This document shows, piece after piece, positions 1 to 4,816 of a DNA stretch of 7,056 nucleotides. Within the stretch, counting starts at the first letter, position 1. Every line of letters starts with the position of its first letter. The stretch is taken from contig JAIWOE010000191.1 in assembly GCA_020217165.1 (NCBI GenBank), forward strand, positions 1-7,056. The letters run 5' to 3'. A program made the translations under genes and the position numbers. The notes under the pieces are model-generated. The model ran no database searches. It was given only the letters and a program-made list of their open reading frames with translations, and was not told the DNA's origin. The stretch comes from Desulfovibrio sp. (GTDB taxonomy: Bacteria; Desulfobacterota; Desulfovibrionia; Desulfovibrionales; Desulfovibrionaceae).

Positions 1-859
1 GGATGATCTCATCCGTTTCCTCCACGGTCCGGGCCAGGGCTTCCTGGCACAGGGTGAGGTTGCTGGTTTCCATGAGGGCCAACTCCAGGCGGTTGCGCAT
101 GCGGGTCAGGGGACTGCGCAGGTCGTGGGCAATGTTGTCGCTCACCTGGCGCACGCCGCCCATGAGCTGCTCGTTCTGATCCAGCATTTCGTTCAGGTTG
201 GCGATGAGCTGGTCAAACTCGTCCCCGGTTCCCTGGACGGGAATGCGCCGGGAAAAGTTGCCGGCCATGATCTCCAGGCTGGTTTTGTTGATGACGTCCA
301 ACCGCCGGAGCATCTTGCGGCTCATGAACACGCCGCCAGCCAGGCCCAGCACCACCGTCAGGGCCAGCCCGTAAAACAGGGACTTGATGATGCGCCGCTG
401 GATGTCCGTTTTTTCCGAAATGTTGCGACCAACCAGGAGATGGAAGTTGCCGGTGAGCAGAAAGTGGCGGGCCATGGCCATTTCCGGCCGGCGACGGGGC
501 CGCTCCAGGGTAAAGGTGAGCCAGCCCGATTCCGTCAGCTCCACCTCGGGCCATTGGTCCAGGTTGCCGGCCAGGGGGGAATAGTCCGGCTTGGCCAGCA
601 GGTACAGGGAGTCCCGGTTTTCTTTGTCTGCCGTGCGTTCATTGATGACCTGGATGAGCCCGGCCAGGCCCAGCAGTTCATAGCGGTCCCGCAGGCCTTG
701 AATTTCCGCGCTGATGGTGGCCACGGTCTGCCGCTCCATGAAGCCGGCTGTGGTCCAGTAGATGAAATACAACAGCAGCACGGCCGAGGCGCCGAACACG
801 CACAAAAAGAGCATGGCCAGCCGAAAGGTGGAAGAGCGGAGGAGGCGGGCGGGAATCAC
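1..859 (-). CDS. Sensor histidine kinase, 3' end cut by the window edge
   Basis: This is the inner-membrane sensor of a two-component system; 286 codons are visible and the frame runs off the window. From a GTG start at 859 the protein has a first membrane helix (about residues 14-35, rich in Leu, Phe and Val), a periplasmic sensor region of about 120 residues with no family I recognise, a second helix (about 160-179), a HAMP-type linker (about 180-235) and the dimerisation/phosphoacceptor helix with DNIAHDLRSPLTR, where His245 is the predicted phosphorylated residue. The ATP-binding domain lies outside the window. The gene follows the response regulator and should be its partner. The start is uncertain: the first in-frame stop upstream is TGA at 889-887, GTG 859 is the only start codon before helix 1, and no ribosome-binding site precedes it. 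An out-of-frame ATG lies at 890, and a one-base error in a G5 run (plus strand 860-864) would join it to this frame. Confidence 0.9.
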   Translation of the reverse strand, partial: MIPARLLRSSTFRLAMLFLCVFGASAVLLLYFIYWTTAGFMERQTVATISAEIQGLRDRYELLGLAGLIQVINERTADKENRDSLYLLAKPDYSPLAGNLDQWPEVELTESGWLTFTLERPRRRPEMAMARHFLLTGNFHLLVGRNISEKTDIQRRIIKSLFYGLALTVVLGLAGGVFMSRKMLRRLDVINKTSLEIMAGNFSRRIPVQGTGDEFDQLIANLNEMLDQNEQLMGGVRQVSDNIAHDLRSPLTRMRNRLELALMETSNLTLCQEALARTVEETDEII

Positions 860-898
860 GGGGGTGGTGGGGGTGCTCGGTGCGGTTCATGGAAAAGG

Positions 899-961
899 GA
901 GACGCCTGCGTCGGGGACACGGCGAACCACAGTACCCTTGCCGGGGCGTCTCGTAAAGACG
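899..961 (-). promoter_or_regulatory. Mutually exclusive inverted repeats between regulator and kinase genes
   Basis: The 175-bp gap between the regulator stop and the kinase start holds no supported gene. On the plus strand GAGACGCC (899-906) is the perfect inverse of GGCGTCTC (945-952). The inner part of that second arm, CGTCT (947-951), also pairs perfectly with AGACG (957-961) across a 5-nt loop. In the minus-strand transcript the middle arm could therefore pair with either neighbour but not both. No U-run follows, so this is not a standard terminator. It could affect how much kinase is made relative to regulator, but short GC-rich repeats of this size can arise by chance. Confidence 0.35.
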
Positions 962-1034
962 GGCCGGGCCCATCATGGCCTTCCGCTCGGCATGCAGTGC
1001 CAGCCCCCGGGCCAAAGGCTGCAGCAAGCGGACG

Positions 1035-1715
1035 CTACTCCGCAGGTTCTCGCACGGTGTAGCCCACGCCGCGCACGGTGTGCAGCAGGGGTTTCTGGAA
1101 TCCTTTGTCGATTTTCTGCCGCAGCCTGGAGATGTGGACATCAATGACGTTGGTCTGCGGGTCAAAGGCGTAATCCCAGACGTTTTCCAGCAGCATGGTG
1201 CGGGTGACCACATGCCCGGCATGACGCATGAGGTATTCCAGCAGGGAGAACTCCTTGGGCTGCAGCTCCACCACCTTGCCGGCCCGGGAGACCTTGCGGG
1301 CAATGAGGTCCATTTCCATGTCCGCCACCTTCAGGCGTGTCACCGCCGCACCGTCCTGGCCCCGGCGCAGCAGGGCTTCCAGCCGGGCCAGCAGTTCGGA
1401 AAAGGCGTAGGGTTTGGTCAGGTAGTCGTCCCCGCCGGCCTTCAGGCCGGTCACGCGGTCGTCCACCTCGCCCAGGGCAGAAAGGATGAGCACTGGCGTC
1501 ATGTTGCCGGCAGAGCGCAGGGTGCGCAGGATGGTCAGCCCATCCACGCCGGGCAGCATGCGATCCATGACGATGGCATCGTAGTTCTCGCTGGCAGCCT
1601 TGAACAGGCCGTCCTTGCCTTCGGCGGCGTGGTCCACGGTGTAGCCGCTTTCCTTGAGTCCTTTGGCCATATAGGCCGCGGCTTCCATATCGTCTTCCAC
1701 GACGAGAATGCGCAT
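1035..1715 (-). CDS. OmpR/PhoB-family response regulator
   Basis: This is a 226-residue DNA-binding response regulator, a normal length for the OmpR/PhoB family. The receiver domain (about 1-118) has the acidic pocket E7-D8-D9, the phosphoacceptor Asp51 in the strand ending IVMD, Ser79 at the Thr/Ser switch position, and Lys101 in the LTKPY motif. The C-terminal winged-helix domain (about 126-226) includes the LQPKEFSLLEYL segment, the recognition helix NVIDVHISRLRQKID and the closing RGVGYTV wing. The ATG at 1715 is chosen because an AAGGAG (plus-strand complement at 1723-1728) sits 7 nt upstream and the receiver fold begins immediately with MRILVVEDD. The frame stays open far upstream, but that part is antisense to the UDP-xylose synthase gene and resembles no receiver domain. 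It is the first gene of the pair with the kinase downstream. Its target genes are not evident from sequence; autoregulation and the divergent sugar-nucleotide gene are reasonable guesses. Confidence 0.95.
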   Translation of the reverse strand: MRILVVEDDMEAAAYMAKGLKESGYTVDHAAEGKDGLFKAASENYDAIVMDRMLPGVDGLTILRTLRSAGNMTPVLILSALGEVDDRVTGLKAGGDDYLTKPYAFSELLARLEALLRRGQDGAAVTRLKVADMEMDLIARKVSRAGKVVELQPKEFSLLEYLMRHAGHVVTRTMLLENVWDYAFDPQTNVIDVHISRLRQKIDKGFQKPLLHTVRGVGYTVREPAE

Positions 1716-1761
1716 GGGCAGGCTCCTTGCAGGGTGGTGGATTCGTGGCACCGGGCGCACT

Positions 1762-1815
1762 GCATCCGTTTGCCCCAGGACTATACAACATTCTCCTGCA
1801 AGCGCAAGCGGATGC
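1762..1815. promoter_or_regulatory. 12-bp inverted repeat flanking the response-regulator promoter
   Basis: GCATCCGTTTGC (1762-1773) and GCAAGCGGATGC (1804-1815) are inverse copies with one mismatch in 12, starting 42 bp apart (about four helical turns). Inside them, CAGGA (1776-1780) and TCCTG (1794-1798) form a second small inverted pair. The predicted -10 of the regulator promoter lies in the spacer. The arm at 1804-1815 covers the -35 area and the arm at 1762-1773 covers the expected transcription start. This geometry suits an operator pair for autoregulation, but no protein is assigned to it. Confidence 0.45.
1780..1807 (-). promoter_or_regulatory. Candidate promoter of the two-component operon
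   Basis: On the minus strand TATAGT (1785-1780) matches the -10 consensus at five of six positions. A poor -35, TTGCGC (1807-1802), lies 16 bp upstream. Transcription would start near 1773, giving a leader of about 58 nt before the ATG at 1715. The weak -35 suggests activator help or a non-housekeeping sigma factor. Confidence 0.4.
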
Positions 1816-1848
1816 GTGGACATATGAACAGAGCGTAACGTGTTTTGA

Positions 1849-1892
1849 CGGGCGTGCCCGGGATGACATCCCCATGCCTTTGGTGTACACCA
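1849..1892. promoter_or_regulatory. Three adjacent dyads upstream of the UDP-xylose synthase gene
   Basis: Three short palindromic elements lie within 44 bp: CGGGC-GT-GCCCG (1849-1860), GGGATG-A-CATCCC (1860-1872, sharing one base with the first) and the perfect 12-bp palindrome TGGTGTACACCA (1881-1892). The last ends 6 bp before the candidate -10 of the sugar-nucleotide gene. They look like operators, but the three sequences are unrelated, so they would be sites for different proteins or RNA-level structure. No binding factor can be named. Confidence 0.4.
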
Positions 1893-1898
1893 CGCAGG

Positions 1899-1904
1899 CA
1901 TAAT
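1899..1904 (+). promoter_or_regulatory. Candidate -10 element for the UDP-xylose synthase gene
   Basis: CATAAT matches TATAAT at five of six positions and would give a leader of about 18 nt that contains the ribosome-binding site. No acceptable -35 lies 16-18 bp upstream; TTGACG at 1845-1850 is a good -35 by itself but has no -10 at the right distance. The promoter is therefore uncertain and may depend on an activator. Confidence 0.3.
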
Positions 1905-1928
1905 GCGATTCTGCGCAAGGAGCAAGGC

Positions 1929-2957
1929 ATGCATCTGAAAAAACGTGTTCTGGTGACTGGCGGCGCCGGCTTTCTCGGCTCTCATCTGTGCGACGTGCTG
2001 TTGAACGCCGGTTGCGAAGTCCTCTGCGTGGACAATTTCTACACCGGCTCCAAACGCAGTATTGAACACCTGCTGGACAACCCGGACTTTGAAATCATCC
2101 GGCACGACATCACCTTCCCCCTGTATGTGGAAGTGGACGAAATCTACAACCTTGCCTGTCCGGCCTCGCCCATCCATTACCAGTCCGACCCGGTGCAGAC
2201 CACCAAGGTGTGCGTGCACGGCTCCATCAACATGCTGGGCCTGGCCAAGCGGGTGAAGGCCAGAATTCTGCAGGCCTCCACCTCGGAAGTGTATGGCGAC
2301 CCCGCCATCCATCCGCAGCCGGAATCCTACCGCGGGGACGTGAACCCCATCGGGGTGCGCTCCTGTTACGATGAAGGCAAGCGCTGTGCGGAAACGCTCT
2401 TTTTCGATTACTGGCGGCAGCACAAGCTGCAGATCAAGGTGGCCCGCATCTTCAACACCTACGGCCCGAATATGCACCCCAACGATGGCCGTGTGGTGTC
2501 CAACTTCATCATTCAGGCGCTGCTGGGCAAGGACCTCACCGTGTATGGCGATGGCAGCCAGACGCGTTCCTTCTGTTATGTGGATGACATGATCAACGGC
2601 TTCGTGCGGCTCATGCATTCGCCGGACGACTTCACCGGCCCCGTGAACCTGGGCAACCCCGGCGAATACACCATCAAGGAAATTGCGGAAAAGGTGGTGG
2701 ACCTGACGGGGTCAAAGTCCAGGATCATCCACAAGCCCCTGCCGTCGGATGATCCGCGCCGCCGCCAGCCGGATATTACCCTGGCCCGGGAGCAGCTGGG
2801 CTGGGAGCCCCTGGTGCAACTGGAAGAAGGCCTGCGCAAGACCATCGCCTATTTTGATGACCTGCTGCAAAGCTGCACCCGCCAGGATGTGCAGAACCGC
2901 AATGTGCTGGAAGCCATCCTTGGCTACCACCTGCCCAAGGGTCCAGGCGTGTGCTGA
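1929..2957 (+). CDS. uxs: UDP-glucuronate decarboxylase (UDP-xylose synthase)
   Basis: This is a soluble NAD-dependent enzyme of the extended short-chain dehydrogenase family. It converts UDP-glucuronate to UDP-xylose and CO2, supplying xylose or its derivatives for surface polysaccharide. The 342-residue protein opens with the Rossmann motif GGAGFLGSH (11-19), followed by Asp35 at the end of the second strand for the NAD ribose. It carries the catalytic region STSEVYGD (117-124) and the Tyr147-x3-Lys151 pair in SCYDEGKR, a UDP-xylose synthase signature. [19 protein letters not shown] and [12 protein letters not shown] are also typical of this family rather than of dTDP-glucose dehydratases or UDP-galactose epimerases. 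The start is set by AAGGAG (1917-1922), 6 nt before the ATG. The last 30 or so residues extend past the usual end near YFDDLL and are unlike anything I recognise. The gene stands alone, divergent from the two-component system. Confidence 0.93.
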   Translation: MHLKKRVLVTGGAGFLGSHLCDVLLNAGCEVLCVDNFYTGSKRSIEHLLDNPDFEIIRHDITFPLYVEVDEIYNLACPASPIHYQSDPVQTTKVCVHGSINMLGLAKRVKARILQASTSEVYGDPAIHPQPESYRGDVNPIGVRSCYDEGKRCAETLFFDYWRQHKLQIKVARIFNTYGPNMHPNDGRVVSNFIIQALLGKDLTVYGDGSQTRSFCYVDDMINGFVRLMHSPDDFTGPVNLGNPGEYTIKEIAEKVVDLTGSKSRIIHKPLPSDDPRRRQPDITLAREQLGWEPLVQLEEGLRKTIAYFDDLLQSCTRQDVQNRNVLEAILGYHLPKGPGVC

Positions 2958-2988
2958 AACCAATAGGCTAAAACCAGGGCAGGGGGCT

Positions 2989-3028
2989 TGGCCGGCGGCT
3001 CAGCAATTCAAATGGCATATGCCGGCCA
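2989..3028. repeat. 8-bp inverted repeat at the convergent gene junction
   Basis: TGGCCGGC (2989-2996) and GCCGGCCA (3021-3028) are perfect inverse copies with a 24-bp spacer that includes the stop codon of the PII-like gene. Only 42 bp (2958-2999) separate the two convergent stop codons. No T-run follows on either strand, so this is at best an imperfect bidirectional terminator or a 3'-end stabilising structure. On the minus strand a weak CCA/TGG stem followed by TTTT (plus-strand area 2970-2990) is also present. Confidence 0.3.
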
Positions 3029-3326
3029 CGCCCTTGACGGGCAGAATGAAGGCAATGCCGGCGCCGGGTTTTTCGAGGTTGCCGGCATCCACGATGGCCT
3101 GGAGCACCGTGCGGCTGATGTCTTCCGGCACCAAGGTGATGATGAGTTCCTTTTCCGGTTCAATGGAAATACCCAGGATGGACTTCAGTTCCCGAACGCC
3201 CGTGCCCCGACCAAACACCACGGTGCCGCCGTGGGCGCCGGCCTTCTTGGAGGCCTTGACGATGACATCGCTGCGGCCGGTGTCCACGATGGTGACGATG
3301 CAGTCGAAATTCTCCAGCAGCTTCAT
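3000..3326 (-). CDS. PII-like signalling protein linked to DUF1538 membrane proteins
   Basis: This is a 108-residue protein of the PII (GlnB-like) fold, a family of trimeric cytoplasmic sensors that bind small effectors and dock on membrane transporters or enzymes. The body matches PII: strand 1 at 7-14, helix and VVFGRGTG (36-43), a T-loop (about 41-60) of nearly normal length, LIITLVPED (61-69), the second helix (70-82) and a B-loop-like segment ending KPGAGIAF (86-93). It differs from GlnB in key places: the T-loop has no tyrosine, so there is no uridylylation site; the B-loop lysine equivalent to GlnB Lys90 appears to be Ile91; and the C-terminal Arg pair is missing, replaced by a GICHLNC tail. 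It is last in the operon, and its ATG overlaps the upstream stop as ATGA, with AAGGAG 9 nt upstream. The arrangement suggests it regulates the two DUF1538 proteins. Its ligand is unknown. Confidence 0.85.
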   Translation of the reverse strand: MKLLENFDCIVTIVDTGRSDVIVKASKKAGAHGGTVVFGRGTGVRELKSILGISIEPEKELIITLVPEDISRTVLQAIVDAGNLEKPGAGIAFILPVKGVAGICHLNC

Positions 3327-4054
3327 GCGCTGTTGCTCCTTGTGCGCGAGATGAGGATGCCCAGGGTCATGACGGCCAAAATGGGCGCCAGGGCCACCAG
3401 TGCGATGAGCCCAAACCCGTCGGACAGGGGATCGCGTCCGCCCATGGCGTCCGCCGCGCCCAGGGCCACGGCCATGACAAAGGTCACCGTCATGGGGCCC
3501 GTGGCCACCCCGCCAGCATCAAAGGCCGTGCTGATGAACGCGGGGGAGGAAAACCGCGTCATGAGCAGGGCCAGGGCATAGCCGGGAACCACTATCCACA
3601 AAATGGGCAGGCCCAGCAACAGCTTGAGCATGGCCAGGGCCACAAAGACCCCCACCCCCACGGAAAGCGTCCACAGCACAGGCCCCTGCCGTACGGTACC
3701 GCCGGAGGCCTTTTCCATTTCTATGGCCAGCACCCGCACTGCCGGCTCCGCCGCCGTGGCCGCCAGGCCAAAGAAAAACCCCGTCGGGACCAGCACCCAA
3801 CGCCATGATTGCCCGCCAATGATGCGCCCAATCTCGGTGCCGGCCGGCAGGAACCCCTGGGTAACGCCTTGCAGAAACAGCGCCAATCCCAAAAAGGAGA
3901 ACAGCACCCCTAGCAAAATGCGTTTGACTTTTTCCGCAGAAAGACGCAACGAGCGCATCTGCATGTACAAAAAAAACGCCAGCAGGGGCGCAAAGGCTGT
4001 CAGCAGTTCCAGGGCCACATGGCGCATGTCCAGAAAGTCGAGCAGCACGTTCAT
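3323..4054 (-). CDS. DUF1538 integral membrane protein, second of a pair (UmpA/UmpB type)
   Basis: This is a 243-residue polytopic inner-membrane protein of the DUF1538 family. As I recall from the literature, paired DUF1538 proteins (UmpA and UmpB of Halomonas) act together as a Na+(Li+,K+)/H+ antiporter; which of the two this matches is not assigned. Visible features are hydrophobic segments near 15-31, 46-64, 87-101, 127-147 and 150-165 and a C-terminal pair after 190, the AEPAVRVLA motif (102-110) and the FDAGGVATGPMTVTF signature (178-192). The upstream gene has the same two motifs, so the two are paralogues. Here the AEP motif has Ala105 where the partner has Asp, and the glycine-rich motif has Ala184 and Thr191 where the partner has Thr and Pro. 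The start codon overlaps the stop of the upstream gene (ATGA at 4054-4051) without a strong ribosome-binding site, indicating translational coupling and probably matched production of the two subunits. Confidence 0.88.
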   Translation of the reverse strand: MNVLLDFLDMRHVALELLTAFAPLLAFFLYMQMRSLRLSAEKVKRILLGVLFSFLGLALFLQGVTQGFLPAGTEIGRIIGGQSWRWVLVPTGFFFGLAATAAEPAVRVLAIEMEKASGGTVRQGPVLWTLSVGVGVFVALAMLKLLLGLPILWIVVPGYALALLMTRFSSPAFISTAFDAGGVATGPMTVTFVMAVALGAADAMGGRDPLSDGFGLIALVALAPILAVMTLGILISRTRSNSA

Positions 4055-4764
4055 CCGTAATACATCCCCAGCAGCATCACCCCCAGCACCGGCCCGATGG
4101 ACGCCAGGCCCACCAGCCCAAAGCCGTCGCTGAAGGAACTCTTCCCGCCCAGCACGCTCACCGCGCCCATGCCCAGGGCCAGGATAAATGGCACCGTGAC
4201 CGGGCCAGTGGTCACGCCGCCGGCATCAAAGGCGATGGGCAGAAAGGCATCCGGTGTGAAAAATGCCAGGAGCAGCACCAGGGCATACCCGACCATGAGC
4301 ACCCGGGCCATGGGGATGCCCACCAGGATGCGCAGCACCGCACCGGCCACGCACAAGCCCACGCTCAAGGCCACCACCCCGATGAGCAGGGCGCGCGGCA
4401 CCAGGCCGTCGGAAACAAAATCCACCTGATGCGCCAGCACGCGCACATCCGGTTCTGCTACGGTGACCACCGTTCCCAGCAGGAAAGCCATGAACAACAG
4501 ATACGGGACACTGCCAGACTTGGGCAGCTCCGCACCGATGCGCTCGCCCATGGGCAACAAGCCGGACTTGACGCCCAGCAAAAAAAGGAACAATCCCGCA
4601 CTGACGAACAATGCGCCCAGCAGAAAACGGGCGAAGGTTTCCCAGGGCATGTGCAGGAGGCTCACTTGCAGCACGCACACCATCAATGAGATGGGTAGCA
4701 CCGCAAGCAGCACCTCACGAATCAGGTGCAGAAGTTCTTTTGACACACGCCCAATCAAACACAT
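4051..4764 (-). CDS. DUF1538 integral membrane protein, first of a pair (UmpA/UmpB type)
   Basis: This is a 237-residue polytopic membrane protein and the first gene of the three-gene operon. Its hallmark motifs are AEPDVRVLA (103-111) and FDAGGVTTGPVTVPF (179-193), followed by the SDGFGLVGLASIGPVLGVM region near the C-terminus. Hydrophobic segments lie near 18-34, 47-65, 86-101, 125-144 and 155-169, with more at the end. The likely job is half of a two-subunit monovalent-cation/proton antiporter, inferred from the reported Halomonas UmpAB pair. ATG 4764 is chosen because the N-terminus before the first helix then has a sensible length. The open frame continues upstream to 5112, but that part is antisense to the antiporter and lacks family resemblance. 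The ribosome-binding site is weak, and an in-frame GTG at 4770 is an alternative start. The start codon lies inside the predicted promoter of the divergent antiporter gene. Confidence 0.87.
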   Translation of the reverse strand: MCLIGRVSKELLHLIREVLLAVLPISLMVCVLQVSLLHMPWETFARFLLGALFVSAGLFLFLLGVKSGLLPMGERIGAELPKSGSVPYLLFMAFLLGTVVTVAEPDVRVLAHQVDFVSDGLVPRALLIGVVALSVGLCVAGAVLRILVGIPMARVLMVGYALVLLLAFFTPDAFLPIAFDAGGVTTGPVTVPFILALGMGAVSVLGGKSSFSDGFGLVGLASIGPVLGVMLLGMYYG

Positions 4765-4769
4765 ATACA
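4740..4769 (+). promoter_or_regulatory. Sigma-70-like promoter of the antiporter gene
   Basis: A perfect TTGACA (4740-4745) is followed after 18 bp by TATACA (4764-4769, four of six matches). Transcription would start near 4776, about 40 nt before the GTG start at 4817. The -35 lies within the first codons of the divergent DUF1538 gene and the -10 overlaps that gene's start codon. Confidence 0.55.
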
Positions 4770-4778
4770 CCCATGTGT
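4759..4778. promoter_or_regulatory. Inverted repeat over the antiporter -10 and start site
   Basis: ACACAT (4759-4764) and ATGTGT (4773-4778) are perfect inverse copies 8 bp apart. They cover the predicted -10 and start site of the antiporter promoter and the start codon of the DUF1538 gene. This position suits a repressor acting on both directions, but six-base arms are modest evidence. Confidence 0.35.
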
Positions 4779-4793
4779 CCAGTCTCTCATGAA

Positions 4794-4799
4794 ATTGTA
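4794..4799 (-). promoter_or_regulatory. Candidate -10 element of the DUF1538/PII operon
   Basis: On the minus strand TACAAT (4799-4794) matches the -10 consensus at five of six positions and would start transcription near 4787, about 23 nt before ATG 4764. The expected -35 position falls on the first codons of the antiporter gene and shows no TTGACA-like sequence. Confidence 0.35.
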
Positions 4800-4816
4800 A
4801 GGTTCCCGGAGGAAAC

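Noticed and set aside
911..945. tRNA-like look on the minus strand (a GGTTCG word near a stem)
   Set aside because: No acceptor stem, anticodon arm or D-arm can be built around it.
125..1147. Long plus-strand open frame over the kinase gene
   Set aside because: It is antisense to the histidine kinase, crosses the intergenic gap, and its residues (rich in Gln, His, Gly) match no protein family; it is a product of high GC content.
975..1838. Long plus-strand open frame over the response regulator
   Set aside because: It is antisense to a clearly recognisable receiver/winged-helix protein and continues through the intergenic promoter region.
1716..2618. N-terminal extension of the response regulator frame
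   Set aside because: The frame is open, but the region is antisense to UDP-xylose synthase. The receiver domain begins exactly at ATG 1715 with a good ribosome-binding site.
3014..3023. GGCATATGCC palindrome
   Set aside because: It lies inside the coding sequence of the PII-like gene, is only 10 bp, and is expected by chance in a window of this size.
2749..3581. Plus-strand open frames over the PII-like and second DUF1538 genes
   Set aside because: They are antisense to a three-gene operon with recognisable motifs and precise ATGA junctions, and show no family features.
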